Assembly: GCA_015061745.1 (NCBI GenBank)
Contig: SUWB01000012.1
Coordinates: 1 to 64,000, forward strand
Length of the DNA stretch: 64,000 nucleotides
Source of the DNA: Lentisphaerota bacterium
Lineage (GTDB): Bacteria > Verrucomicrobiota > Lentisphaeria > Victivallales > Victivallaceae
Direction: 5' to 3'
The notes under the pieces are model-generated. The model did not search any database, was not told the DNA's origin, and worked only from the letters and a program-made list of their open reading frames with translations. Every line of letters starts with the position of its first letter. Within the stretch, counting starts at the first letter, position 1. The translations under genes and the position numbers were made by a program. Positions 44,948 to 53,542 of this stretch are shown one piece after another.

Positions 44948-46723
44948 TCAAATCTCAGCCAACTCAGGAAAACGTTCCCGAAGCACACCGGCAACGATTT
45001 CCTCAACTTCAGCAGCCCTGCCGCAGGCAAGAGCCTTTTCTGCCGCCTGAACGGCATCGTACATAGAAACAGAACGTATCGCCCGCCGTACAATGGGCAA
45101 GGCACTGTCAACCATACTCAATTCGTGCACACCCAATCCCACCAGCAGTACTGCCAGAGCCGGATCAGCGGCCATCTGACCGCATACAGAAACGGGGATT
45201 CCCCCTTCCCGGGCACCTTCCACAGTCTGTTTGATAAGTTTGAGCACAGAGGGGTGAGCCGGACGATAAAGGTAGGCAACGTGTTCATTGCCCCGGTCAA
45301 TGGCTCTGGTATACTGTACAAGGTCATTGGTACCGATACTGAAAAAGTCGCAAATACGGCTCAATTCTCCGGCGATCAATGCGGCCCCCGGAGTTTCTAT
45401 CATAACGCCCAGAGGAAGTTCTCTGACGTGTTCGATGCCTTTTTCCGCCATTTCACTGCAAAGTTTGTCAATAATACTTCTGGTTTCCCACACTTCGCTT
45501 ATGCTGCTGATCATCGGCAGCATAATGTGCAGATTTCCATAAACACCGGCCCGCAAAAGAGCTCTGAGCTGAGTTTTGAAAAGATCGACCCGTTCTCTGA
45601 GTGCCAGGCGGATTCCCCGCAGTCCCAGGAAAGGATTTTCCTCTGCGACGGTGGAGATCCCGGCAGCGATTTTGTCCCCGCCGATATCCATAGTTCTGAT
45701 AACGACGGGCAGATCCCCCGCCTCAATGAGCAGTTTTTTATAAACCTCAAACTGTTCTTCCTCAGTGGGCAGGTGGTGCGGATTGAGAAACATAAACTCA
45801 GTACGAACCAAACCGATTCCGGAAGCTCCGGTACTTTTGACGCTTGACAAATCACAACAGGCCGAATCAAGATTCACGGCAAGGGGAATGGAAAATCCGT
45901 CCACAGTTTCAGAAGGCAATGCGTTATCAGCCTGCATCCGGGCGTGAAATTCATCTGCCGCCCGTGCTTTGAGACGGTAGGCTTCCTCTGTACGGCTGTC
46001 GGGATTGACAATGACTCTGCCGGAAAATCCGTCGATAATGAGCTTATCTGCGCCGCTCAGGTTGGCGAGATCAGCACCGGGAATACCGACGACAGCAGGC
46101 AAATTCAAGGAACGGGCAAGAATAGCTGTATGACTGGTCACACTTCCATTTTCAAGCACGAAGCCCAAGACCCGTGACGTATCAAGCCGTGCGGTTTCAG
46201 TAGGCGTCAGGGATGCAGCCACAATGACCCGGTGGTCATCCAAGCCTTGCATAACAGCATTGACATCTGTAAGATTTTCCATAAGGCGTGCGCCCACATC
46301 CCGCAAATCCAGCGAGCGTTCTCTCAAATATTCATCAGGGATCGTGGAAAAAACCTTTTGAAAATGCTCCAATGCCTCATAAAGAGCATATTCGCAATTG
46401 CATTTGCCTGAACGGATATTGTTTTCAATAGCTGTGATCAAAGTCCGGTCACGCACCAGCATAATATGAAATTCAAAAATATCAGCGTCAAGATTGTTGA
46501 GTTTGCGGCGCAATTCACTCTGCAAAGAAGAAAGCTGCTCAGCAGTAGCAGCAATCGCAGTATGAAGCCTCTCGATTTCGGCGTTGATACTGCTTTCAGG
46601 AATTTCCAACCGCTCGGGAGCCGCATTGCCCGGTCCGGCAATTTTCATCACTCTGCCGATACCGATGCCGGGAGAAACGGCAATTCCCTGAAAACTGTTG
46701 GTGAGATTTTCAGTCAATTCCAT
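44948..46723 (-). CDS. ptsI: Phosphoenolpyruvate-protein phosphotransferase (PTS enzyme I)
   Basis: Takes phosphate from PEP and passes it to HPr. 591 residues, the usual EI length without an added GAF (so not the PtsP type). N-terminal FQGIAVSPGIGIGRV, the phospho-histidine segment NGSVTSHTAILARSLNLPAVVG (His about residue 197), the barrel with LVRTEFMFLNPHHLPTEEEQ and VIRTMDIGGDKIA, and ISVCGQMAADPALAVLLVGLG with the catalytic cysteine near the C-terminus. It follows ptsH by three bases. No sugar-specific EII genes are in the window. Confidence 0.95.
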   Translation of the reverse strand: MELTENLTNSFQGIAVSPGIGIGRVMKIAGPGNAAPERLEIPESSINAEIERLHTAIAATAEQLSSLQSELRRKLNNLDADIFEFHIMLVRDRTLITAIENNIRSGKCNCEYALYEALEHFQKVFSTIPDEYLRERSLDLRDVGARLMENLTDVNAVMQGLDDHRVIVAASLTPTETARLDTSRVLGFVLENGSVTSHTAILARSLNLPAVVGIPGADLANLSGADKLIIDGFSGRVIVNPDSRTEEAYRLKARAADEFHARMQADNALPSETVDGFSIPLAVNLDSACCDLSSVKSTGASGIGLVRTEFMFLNPHHLPTEEEQFEVYKKLLIEAGDLPVVIRTMDIGGDKIAAGISTVAEENPFLGLRGIRLALRERVDLFKTQLRALLRAGVYGNLHIMLPMISSISEVWETRSIIDKLCSEMAEKGIEHVRELPLGVMIETPGAALIAGELSRICDFFSIGTNDLVQYTRAIDRGNEHVAYLYRPAHPSVLKLIKQTVEGAREGGIPVSVCGQMAADPALAVLLVGLGVHELSMVDSALPIVRRAIRSVSMYDAVQAAEKALACGRAAEVEEIVAGVLRERFPELAEI

Positions 46724-46726
46724 ATA

Positions 46727-47023
46727 TCAATATTCTTCATCAAATTTGTTGTTGAAATAGCGTTCCACTTCTTCCAAAGCGACCTTTGCCTCAGGTCCCT
46801 CTGCGTGCAGGTCCAACTCGGTATCGAATCCGGCAGCCATTACAAGCATATCGAGCACACTGGAACAGTCCGCTCTTGCTGAAGGGTCATTTTTTTTGAC
46901 CAAAGTCAGCTTGGCTTCCCGTTTGGAAAGCATTGCGGCAATCTGACTTGCAGGACGGGCGTGCAACCCCTCCTTTGTCAAAACCCGCACCTGGGTGCTC
47001 AAAACATCTCTGACATCATTCAC
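46727..47023 (-). CDS. ptsH: HPr family phosphocarrier protein
   Basis: Small phosphate carrier between enzyme I and PTS EIIA or regulators. The active-site segment is VRVLTKEGLHARPASQIA with the phospho-histidine in GLHARPA. The start is taken as GTG at 47023, ten bases after AGGAG, giving 98 residues; the longer open frame begins upstream of the probable transcription start. The usual Ser46 site region reads ADCSSVLDMLVMAAG, so a serine for HPr-kinase control may be present but not in the canonical sequence. Slight N-terminal extension over the normal 85-90 residues. Confidence 0.88.
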   Translation of the reverse strand: MNDVRDVLSTQVRVLTKEGLHARPASQIAAMLSKREAKLTLVKKNDPSARADCSSVLDMLVMAAGFDTELDLHAEGPEAKVALEEVERYFNNKFDEEY

Positions 47024-47322
47024 TTTGTCAAGACTCCTGTGACTTCTCCGGTAAAATTTGAAATACGTTTTAATAATATACACCCAAAAGCCCAATAAAG
47101 CAATTCAATTTCATTAAAAATCCCAAATTGATTCCGAAAAATCCTTTGCAGCCCTGAAAAATGCCGGAATACCGGCCTCACCGTAATCTGCCCCGGAGCT
47201 GCTGCCGGAAGAATTTATGATATAGAAGTTTTCCGGGATTTATCAGAGACAATTTCAAATTTTTCAATTTTTTTTGATTTTTTTGAAATTTTTACTTGCA
47301 TTTTGCAAAATTGGAGTTATTT
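47024..47322. other. Divergent intergenic region between ptsH and rubrerythrin
   Basis: No gene is seen. It holds the ptsH promoter on the minus strand, a small GCCGG/CCGGC hairpin near 47163-47176, CCGGAGCTGCTGCCGG close by, and an AT-rich tract (47240-47300) leading to the rubrerythrin promoter. Confidence 0.5.
47075..47103 (-). promoter_or_regulatory. Promoter of ptsH-ptsI-waaA
   Basis: On the minus strand TTGCTT (47103-47098), 17-base spacer, TATATTAT (47080-47073). It places transcription start near 47066, upstream of the GTG start of ptsH at 47023. Confidence 0.65.
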
Positions 47323-47342
47323 TATAATTGTAGTCACTACAA
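47323..47342 (+). promoter_or_regulatory. Rubrerythrin -10 element and 7-1-7 palindromic operator
   Basis: TATAAT (47323-47328) is not accompanied by a good -35. Directly after it lies TTGTAGTCACTACAA (47328-47342), a perfect 7-1-7 palindrome at the expected transcription start. Fur/PerR-family sites have this 7-1-7 layout and PerR often controls rubrerythrins, so a peroxide-responsive repressor is the natural guess. Confidence 0.55.
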
Positions 47343-47386
47343 ACTACACAAAAAATCAAACCTTAAAAAAGGAAAGGAATAAAAAA

Positions 47387-47935
47387 ATGGCTAAATTCGT
47401 TTGCGGTGTTTGCGGTTATGTTCACGAAGGTTCTGAAGCTCCTGCCAACTGCCCCCAGTGCAAGGCTCCTGCTGCCAAGTTCGTGAAGCAGGAATCCACT
47501 GAAACAAAGTGGGCCATCGAACATAAGATCGGTTCTGTCGAAGGTATGGACGCTGAAGTCGTTGCCGGTCTCCGTGCCAACTTCAACGGCGAATGCTGCG
47601 AAGTGGGTATGTACCTTGCAATGAGCCGTCAGGCTGAACGGCAGGGCTATCCTGAAATCGCCGAAGCCTACAAGCGTTACGCCTTTGAAGAAGCTGAACA
47701 CGCTGCCAAATTTGCCGAATTGCTGGGCGAAGTGGTCACTCCCTGCACCAAAAAGAATCTGGAACTCCGTTCTGAAGCTGAAGGCGGTGCCTGCTGCGGC
47801 AAGCTGGATCTGGCCAAACGTGCCCGTGCTCTGGGCTATGATGATATCGCTGATACCGTCTTTGAAATGGCCAAAGATGAAGCCCGCCACGGTGCCGGTT
47901 TCACCGGACTGCTGAAACGCTTTTTCGGCAAATAA
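47387..47935 (+). CDS. Rubrerythrin with N-terminal rubredoxin domain (reverse rubrerythrin)
   Basis: Non-haem di-iron peroxide-reducing enzyme of anaerobes, cytoplasmic. 182 residues from ATG 47387, preceded by AAAGGA. Rubredoxin-like iron site first ([12 protein letters not shown] and [11 protein letters not shown], residues about 3-33), then a four-helix ferritin-like domain with the iron ligands in [35 protein letters not shown] and [12 protein letters not shown] (E and H residues of the ExxH type). The domain order is the reverse of classic rubrerythrin. It has its own promoter and terminator. Confidence 0.93.
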   Translation: MAKFVCGVCGYVHEGSEAPANCPQCKAPAAKFVKQESTETKWAIEHKIGSVEGMDAEVVAGLRANFNGECCEVGMYLAMSRQAERQGYPEIAEAYKRYAFEEAEHAAKFAELLGEVVTPCTKKNLELRSEAEGGACCGKLDLAKRARALGYDDIADTVFEMAKDEARHGAGFTGLLKRFFGK

Positions 47936-47958
47936 CTTCTTAACACTAACCCCGTAAG

Positions 47959-47992
47959 ACTCTCCCGGAAAAATTCCGGGGGAGTTTTTTTT
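47959..47992 (+). terminator. Terminator of the rubrerythrin gene
   Basis: ACTCTCCCGGAA (47959-47970) pairs with TTCCGGGGGAGT (47974-47985) with one wobble, then a run of seven or more T. Confidence 0.9.
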
Positions 47993-48003
47993 ATTCCATA
48001 ATC

Positions 48004-48032
48004 TTGACAAAGGAAAAAAAAACTGCTATATT
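48004..48032 (+). promoter_or_regulatory. Promoter of the triple-motif pseudopilin operon
   Basis: TTGACA (48004-48009), 17-base spacer, TATATT (48027-48032, followed by AT). Full consensus in this genome. It drives the pseudopilin at 48092 and probably the 1064-residue gene after it. Confidence 0.8.
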
Positions 48033-48091
48033 ATTACAAATTTCAGATATTTATCCAAATCGGGATATGTAAAAATCAAAAAGGATTGCCA

Positions 48092-49048
48092 ATGAAAAGA
48101 AAATTTACGCTGATCGAGCTCCTTGTGAAAAGATCACATCTCTGCTGTGATCGTGTTTATGGCAAAGAAGGAGGTTTTTCACCTGCCCACAGGCAGGTGA
48201 AGCTGTACAGCTTCACCTTAATAGAGCTTCTTGTAAGCAAAGCTTGTCAAATATGTGTTTATATCTTGCGAAAAATTGCCTCTTGCCTTGATACTTGCCG
48301 TTGCAATTCTTCAAAATGCGGGATTGTCGGTTTTGCGGATGCAAAAACGGCAATCCACCAAAAGTTTTTGGCAAGGATGGATGGGGTCCGGGGAAGGAAG
48401 GGAGAACCTTTTTTCAAAAAGGGTTCCCTTCCTTCCCCGGCTCCTTTCACCCTGATCGAACTTCTGGTTGTGATCGCTATTATCGCCATCCTGGCGGCAA
48501 TGCTGCTTCCGGCACTTCAAAACGCCCGTGAAATGGGCAAAAAAGCCTCCTGTATCAACAGTCTGACAAGTATGAGCAAAGGAGCCTTTATTTATATGCA
48601 GGAAAACCGGGATATCACCTGTCCCCTATACGGAGTCACCAACAATGATGCCACTGACGGCGGCCCTATGTGGTTCACACGTCCGTCACTGATCGCTGCA
48701 ATGGGCTATCGTGGTGCCACGTACATTGCTGTGGCATACTCGCAGGACGGCAAAACGGTCGTCAATTATCCGCCCTATTGTCCTTCGATAATCCCTGTGC
48801 GCAAGCGGGCGACATTGACCTATTCTTACGGCTACAATATGTACGCCGGAGCCAGAACATTTGCACAGACACCGTCATTGAACAAGCGCCTTTTCTTTGC
48901 TGATGCCGCCCAGATGCGGATATACCAGAAAGACACCTATGCGCCGGCTTCACGCCATCGTGGGACATTCAATGCCTCTTTCGGTGACGGCAGTATCAGG
49001 AGTTTCAAACATCGTGAGCAGCTTACAGGATATCTTGAAGTCAGATAA
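48092..49048 (+). CDS. Pseudopilin-like secreted protein with three prepilin motifs
   Basis: A 318-residue pseudopilin of the H-X9-DG type. ATG at 48092 (AAGGA six bases before). FTLIELLV occurs at residues 5, 41 and 119. The first is exactly where a normal prepilin motif lies (MKRK then F), but its hydrophobic helix is displaced to the third copy, [16 protein letters not shown]. Between copies 1 and 2 is an 84-base insert of three hairpins, between 2 and 3 a 210-base insert shared with the gene at 6914. The C-terminus has [14 protein letters not shown], a true H-X9-DG. It precedes the 1064-residue secreted protein by 12 bases. Confidence 0.85.
   Translation: MKRKFTLIELLVKRSHLCCDRVYGKEGGFSPAHRQVKLYSFTLIELLVSKACQICVYILRKIASCLDTCRCNSSKCGIVGFADAKTAIHQKFLARMDGVRGRKGEPFFKKGSLPSPAPFTLIELLVVIAIIAILAAMLLPALQNAREMGKKASCINSLTSMSKGAFIYMQENRDITCPLYGVTNNDATDGGPMWFTRPSLIAAMGYRGATYIAVAYSQDGKTVVNYPPYCPSIIPVRKRATLTYSYGYNMYAGARTFAQTPSLNKRLFFADAAQMRIYQKDTYAPASRHRGTFNASFGDGSIRSFKHREQLTGYLEVR
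48128..48235 (+). repeat. Hairpin cassette 2: 84-bp insert plus second FTLIELLV codons
   Basis: Begins directly after the first FTLIELLV codons (48104-48127). It contains GATCACA/TGTGATC (48132-48138, 48146-48152), TTCACCTGCC/GGCAGGTGAA (48178-48187, 48192-48201) and GGTGAAGCTG/CAGCTTCACC (48196-48205, 48208-48217), the last two overlapping in GGTGAA. It ends with motif codons 48212-48235. The last two hairpins match the module at 13164-13202. Confidence 0.8.
48236..48469 (+). repeat. Hairpin cassette copy 3 (210-bp insert plus third FTLIELLV codons)
   Basis: From 48243 it matches 7038-7266 with about four differences, including both hairpin arms: 48270-48312, 48321-48356 and 48388-48440. 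It begins right after the second motif (48212-48235) and ends with the third (48446-48469). Downstream the two host genes use different synonymous codons, so the match breaks off within two bases of the motif end. Confidence 0.85.
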
Positions 49049-49060
49049 GGAATTTGTACA

Positions 49061-52000
49061 ATGAAAAATTATCTTTTGCCGGTCTTTCTTTTTCCCGCAC
49101 TTCTGCTTCAGGGCGCACCCCACTGGTCTCTGGTCAATATGGCGACAGCACCCTCTTATGATAATGCAGTTGTGCCCATAGCGACTGAAACTTTCGGGAA
49201 AAACTCAAAGTGGTCATTGTTCAGACGTGTCCACGGAGCGCATCCGGAAACAAAGAAAATCCTTTCCCTGTGCAAATTGGAACGCTCCGGAGATGTGTGC
49301 CGCATCTCCATTCCCCTTGAAGTCCGTCAATTCAAATCCCGCACCGGGGCACCTCAAATGGTGACAGCCGGTGTTTCAAGGAGCATCGCCCTTGCGCCCG
49401 ATGCCGCCGGAAAACTTTTCAAAGCAACCATTTCCGGAGTTGTCAAAGGGGGCAGTGAGGCTTTTTTGTTCTTTTTCAAAGGCAATAAACGCCTGGCATA
49501 CCGCCGGGGACTGGCAGGAGTCATCCCCGCCGGAGCTGACAAAGCCACCATTCTCTACCGCCTCAACGGAGCCGGGGAAATGGCTTTGAACAAAGTGGTC
49601 ATCTCTCTTGAAGAAAAATCCTTTCCGGAAGATGTGATCGCCTATGCCGTGGGCTATATGGATCAGCAGTTCCACCTGCCGGAAAAAGGTTTTATTCCCC
49701 TTTACTTTATGGGGAAAAGGCCTGATAAAACATCACAGAAAGATGTCCTGCTGAAAGTCACTCTTCCCGCCGGAGTCAAGGCGATTGCAGCAGAAAAAAC
49801 TGTTTTCAAAGTCAAAGAAGGGCTTTTCAATATCTCAGGAAGCTGGAATACGCTTTTCCCCGGGGGCTATTGCTGCTGGCGTCCTATCCAGATTATGCTT
49901 TCCAGCGACCGGAAACTCAACGGCGAAGAAATGACCTATCAGCTGATTTTCAAAGGCTCTCCCCGCCCGGCCAAAAAACTCAAACTCTATACAATGCCTG
50001 TGGTCAGTGCCCCTGCCCCGGTGGAATTTCAGACCGGACTGATGATGCAGTGGGGCGGCATAATGCCTCAGGAAGCCGCTCAGCATTACAAAGATCTTTA
50101 TTTGCAGGCAGGTTTCAATGCAATGCGTATGAACCGTTCCCCGGAACTGGATGATGCATTCAAAGGCAGAAAAATGGCCTTTGCCTCCAATGTCTGGGGC
50201 ATCCGGGACGGCTACCCCAGAGCCGATGCGAAATTCAACAAACAGCCCTTTCTGGGGATCGACGGTAAAGTTTTCAACTCTCAGATCTGTCCTCAGGCAG
50301 TCTATGGCCAAAAGATGCCGATGCTCCGTGAAAGTTTCAAAAAGGTCTTGAGCACCAATCGCTTTTTTATGAACAACTGGGAAGCCTATTCCAGTGACTA
50401 CAAAGGATGTTTCTGCAATTTCTGCAAAGCGGAATTCATCAAACACTCCGGACTTTCTGCCGCAGCGGTGAACAAGGTGTGGCCCAAACAGGTCATTGCC
50501 CGCTACCACGACAAGTGGGTCAAATTCCGTTCCTGGCAGCACGGCGAGATCTGCAAAACTCTGGTAAAATATGCGGCCGAAGCAGGGGGCGAATTTGTCC
50601 CGATGCTGACCATCGCTTCTTTCAACTCTCAAGGCACTTTCTGCCGTCAATACCACCCCGACGATTATCTGAAACACTTGAAGTGGATCAATGTCTGGGG
50701 GCCCTATCTCCACACCACCGGATTGAACCGTCCCTATTCCTACCAGCCCGCCCAGTATTTGAAACACTATTACGGAGTCAAAAATGTGGTAAATTACATC
50801 CGCAGTCACGGCGGCAAAGATCTGAATATCACAGGTCTTCCCTACGGAAGCCACGGCACAAATCTGAATCTGCCCGAAGCAGTGGCTATGGAAACGATCA
50901 ACAATTTTGTTCTCGGCTACAAAGGTTCTTTTGTCTACTGGTTCCACTTTGACTACCGTTACTGGACACTTATGACCCGGGCCAATGCCAAGATCGCCGC
51001 CTGTGAGCCAATGGTTTACAAATGGCAGAAAAATCAGGATTTCACCGTAAAACCGGTCACGCCCTGCATTGCTCCCCGTCACTGGCGGTCCCGGATCAAT
51101 GCCTACGGAGTATTTCCCGAATTGGAAAAAGCGGAATCAGCCCTTATCACTCAAGGGTGGAGTCATCAGGGAAAAACCCTTGTTGCCGCCGGAAACTTCT
51201 GGGAACGGTCAAGTGTCTTTTTCAAACTGCAGCTCCCCGGCAAAAAGGGAACTTTTGTGGTACGCACGCCCTATACCCCCTACCGTTACTGCAAAGTGAC
51301 GGGCAAGGAACTTGCTTCAGGAGTTCTGCTGGAACTTTCTCCGCTCATTTGGGAATTTTTCCTCATTGAACCCTGGCAGAAGGGCAAAAACTATGGAGTC
51401 CCCTTTGACGCTGCCCGCCGCCTGGCTGAGCAGAAAAAAGTGATTGCCAAACGTTTTCAGGAAGAAGAACAAATACTTGCCGACTTTGAAAAAATGTTCA
51501 AAGCAGCCGATTTCGGTTTCGGGGAAACTCCTGAATTCACCGCAGGCGGTGTCACTTTGAGTGAAAAACGGGAAAAAGGTGTCCAGAATCTTGCAATCAA
51601 AACCCCTGTTTATCAAGCAGTGCTTGTGCCCTCCAACGGTGCCAATATCAAATCTCTCATCATTAACGGCAAAGAAGCAGTGCTTCAGGCAAACGGGACT
51701 TTCGGCAAAGTGGGTTTCTGGCGGCCCAAAAGCATTCTTATAGAAGACCCTATGCGTATCGACACGATCAAAGCCCTGACGGACCACGTTGAAGTGACCC
51801 TTTCACGCCCTGCAACAGCAAATTTCAATCTCAAAGTGGTGTGGAAATTTTATAAAGACCGTCTTCAGGAAAGTTTCACTGTGCAAAATGCGGCACGGCA
51901 CAAATTTTTCACTGTGACAAGATTTCACCACCGCCCTATGCACCTTGCCAATCTGAGCAATTCTTTCTTTACTATCGGTGCTGAAAAGTTCCCCATTGTG

Positions 52001-52255
52001 ATGAAAGACCGTTTCCTCATTCAGAAAGCAGGCGTCCTGGGTAAAACAGTCAACATCAAAGGCGGAAATACTGTGTTCACCGCACCTCAGATGAAAAGCA
52101 CCCTGATCCATAAAGGCCTCGCCCCCATTCAGGGATACTATATCTGGAACTCCCCCGGAGCCGTCACCGGTTCCTTTGAACCGATCTTTGAAGGCAAAGA
52201 ACTTGCTCCCGGCGAAAGTCTGACGATCCGTCAGGAGTGGCAGATCAAAAAATAA
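49061..52255 (+). CDS. Large secreted protein, putative glycoside hydrolase, family not recognised
   Basis: A 1064-residue exported protein; signal peptide 1-19 (YLLPVFLFPALLLQGA). The first 320 residues are beta-rich. Residues about 325-680 look like a TIM barrel: FQTGLMMQWGG, QAGFNAMRMNRSPELD, FFMNNWEAYSSDYKGCFCNFCKAEF in parts (E441 after NNW resembles an acid/base glutamate; C-F-C-N-F-C could bind metal), EFVPMLTIASFNSQG, and YKGSFVYWFHFDYRYW. The C-terminal 350 residues are further beta domains with a galactose-mutarotase-like flavour (PVYQAVLVPSNGANIKSLIING). Co-transcribed with the triple-motif pseudopilin. No catalytic family assigned. Confidence 0.6.
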   Translation: MKNYLLPVFLFPALLLQGAPHWSLVNMATAPSYDNAVVPIATETFGKNSKWSLFRRVHGAHPETKKILSLCKLERSGDVCRISIPLEVRQFKSRTGAPQMVTAGVSRSIALAPDAAGKLFKATISGVVKGGSEAFLFFFKGNKRLAYRRGLAGVIPAGADKATILYRLNGAGEMALNKVVISLEEKSFPEDVIAYAVGYMDQQFHLPEKGFIPLYFMGKRPDKTSQKDVLLKVTLPAGVKAIAAEKTVFKVKEGLFNISGSWNTLFPGGYCCWRPIQIMLSSDRKLNGEEMTYQLIFKGSPRPAKKLKLYTMPVVSAPAPVEFQTGLMMQWGGIMPQEAAQHYKDLYLQAGFNAMRMNRSPELDDAFKGRKMAFASNVWGIRDGYPRADAKFNKQPFLGIDGKVFNSQICPQAVYGQKMPMLRESFKKVLSTNRFFMNNWEAYSSDYKGCFCNFCKAEFIKHSGLSAAAVNKVWPKQVIARYHDKWVKFRSWQHGEICKTLVKYAAEAGGEFVPMLTIASFNSQGTFCRQYHPDDYLKHLKWINVWGPYLHTTGLNRPYSYQPAQYLKHYYGVKNVVNYIRSHGGKDLNITGLPYGSHGTNLNLPEAVAMETINNFVLGYKGSFVYWFHFDYRYWTLMTRANAKIAACEPMVYKWQKNQDFTVKPVTPCIAPRHWRSRINAYGVFPELEKAESALITQGWSHQGKTLVAAGNFWERSSVFFKLQLPGKKGTFVVRTPYTPYRYCKVTGKELASGVLLELSPLIWEFFLIEPWQKGKNYGVPFDAARRLAEQKKVIAKRFQEEEQILADFEKMFKAADFGFGETPEFTAGGVTLSEKREKGVQNLAIKTPVYQAVLVPSNGANIKSLIINGKEAVLQANGTFGKVGFWRPKSILIEDPMRIDTIKALTDHVEVTLSRPATANFNLKVVWKFYKDRLQESFTVQNAARHKFFTVTRFHHRPMHLANLSNSFFTIGAEKFPIVMKDRFLIQKAGVLGKTVNIKGGNTVFTAPQMKSTLIHKGLAPIQGYYIWNSPGAVTGSFEPIFEGKELAPGESLTIRQEWQIKK

Positions 52256-52343
52256 GATTCGTCGGTAAAAAGAGGAGAAGGTGCCGGGGCGGAAAAAGCT
52301 TTCAGTATGCTGGAAAAATAAATAAAAATATTTAAAAATTTCA

Positions 52344-52387
52344 GGACTGCTGCAAAAAACTGTTTGAGTTTTTGCAGCAGCCCTTTT
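52344..52387. terminator. Convergent terminator after the 1064-residue gene and polyol dehydrogenase operon
   Basis: GGACTGCTGCAAAAA (52344-52358) and TTTTTGCAGCAGCCC (52369-52383) pair with one mismatch around a ten-base loop, followed by TTTT. The A/T tracts lie inside the stem; it can act on both strands and ends both operons. Confidence 0.85.
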
Positions 52388-52404
52388 GGTTTGTTATGTT
52401 GTGC

Positions 52405-53526
52405 TTAAAGACCGATGATCTTGCAGAGTTTTTCGTGTTCATCGCCCCAGGGCTGAGGCCAGAGAGCGGCAAGTTTGGCCTTGGGATCGCCGCCTTCGGC
52501 AAATTCCACAGCAGCAAGTTTTGCTCCTTTGCCGAAATTCACAGGTTCGACACCCTGACTCAGAATGGTCCGCATCGTTCCGATGACCCGGTCATCCCAG
52601 CTGAGCTTGCGTTCAAGATCGCGGGTAATGCGGTCAATGGCATCTTTAAGGAAGGGATTGGTCATACGCACCAGCAAGTCTTCAGCATAGGCGGTGAAGC
52701 CTGCTTCAGTAAAGAGTTCATCGTTGAGGTGAGCATACTTTTTCACCAGAGCTTTACCGGATTCCTCCACAAAGGCGGCACGGGCAATGGCAAGAAGCTC
52801 TTTCTGGTCAGCCAGTTCATCCATTGTGGTAAATCCTTTGGCTTTGCCCAGAGTTCCCAAAAGAAAATGGGTGGCGTTGTGACCGTAAAGTTTGGCTTCT
52901 TCAAAGGGATAAAGATCGTCCTTGACATAGAGAGAAGCGGTTTTGCGTTCTTCAATGCCGGGGCATTTGGAAATATAGATCGTGTTGAAAGCCTCGACCA
53001 GATGGCCCACAGGAGCACCGGGAGCCAGCATAGGCAGGGGGGATTCTTTCAAAACGCCGCTCATCTTGCCGATCACGGTATTGAGATAGTAAGTATTGGG
53101 GAAAGCAACGCCCACAGCCTTTTCAAGTTCTTCAGCAGCGTGATTGTTGTTTTCAGCAGTGTAGATGAAACGGCGGCGTTCAGGAGAACGCTTGAAACCT
53201 TCCAACAACCAGGGGGCACAGGAGGAGAAAAATTTGACACTGGGCAGAGCGGTGGCAAATTCTTCCGCTTCAGCGGCGGCTTCAATGAGCTTGGGCAATT
53301 CAGCAGGATCAAGAGGATTGTAAACCTCAACATTGCCGTAAACTTCAGTGGTGATGCTGTCCCGGTTGGCAATATTGACAGTGACACTTCCGGCGGCGTT
53401 GACAGCAGCCTTGAGATCGGGATTCACTTCAGCAATGACGATGCGGTCAAATCCGCCCTTGAAAGCTCCGGCAAGAAAAATACCGGTTTGAATGGGCCCG
53501 AGTCCGATTCCGACAAAGGTACTCAT
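52405..53526 (-). CDS. Mannitol dehydrogenase family (long-chain polyol dehydrogenase)
   Basis: NAD-dependent polyol or polyol-phosphate oxidoreductase, cytoplasmic, 373 residues from ATG 53526 (GGAG eleven bases before). Rossmann start FVGIGLGPIQTGIFLAGAF, ENNNHAAEELEKAV in the middle, the catalytic-lysine/HN region AKLYGHNATHFLLGTLG (about 203-219), and the C-terminal MTNPFLKDAIDRITRDLERKL typical of mannitol-1-phosphate 5-dehydrogenases. The GxGPIQTG nucleotide loop is unusual for the family. Substrate not determined. Last gene of the pyrF operon. Confidence 0.8.
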   Translation of the reverse strand: MSTFVGIGLGPIQTGIFLAGAFKGGFDRIVIAEVNPDLKAAVNAAGSVTVNIANRDSITTEVYGNVEVYNPLDPAELPKLIEAAAEAEEFATALPSVKFFSSCAPWLLEGFKRSPERRRFIYTAENNNHAAEELEKAVGVAFPNTYYLNTVIGKMSGVLKESPLPMLAPGAPVGHLVEAFNTIYISKCPGIEERKTASLYVKDDLYPFEEAKLYGHNATHFLLGTLGKAKGFTTMDELADQKELLAIARAAFVEESGKALVKKYAHLNDELFTEAGFTAYAEDLLVRMTNPFLKDAIDRITRDLERKLSWDDRVIGTMRTILSQGVEPVNFGKGAKLAAVEFAEGGDPKAKLAALWPQPWGDEHEKLCKIIGL

Positions 53527-53542
53527 AATCTTTTTTTCTCCA

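Noticed and set aside
49835-51082. 415-codon minus-strand open frame opposite the 1064-residue gene
   Set aside because: Antisense shadow; the plus-strand frame is far longer and has a signal peptide and ribosome site.
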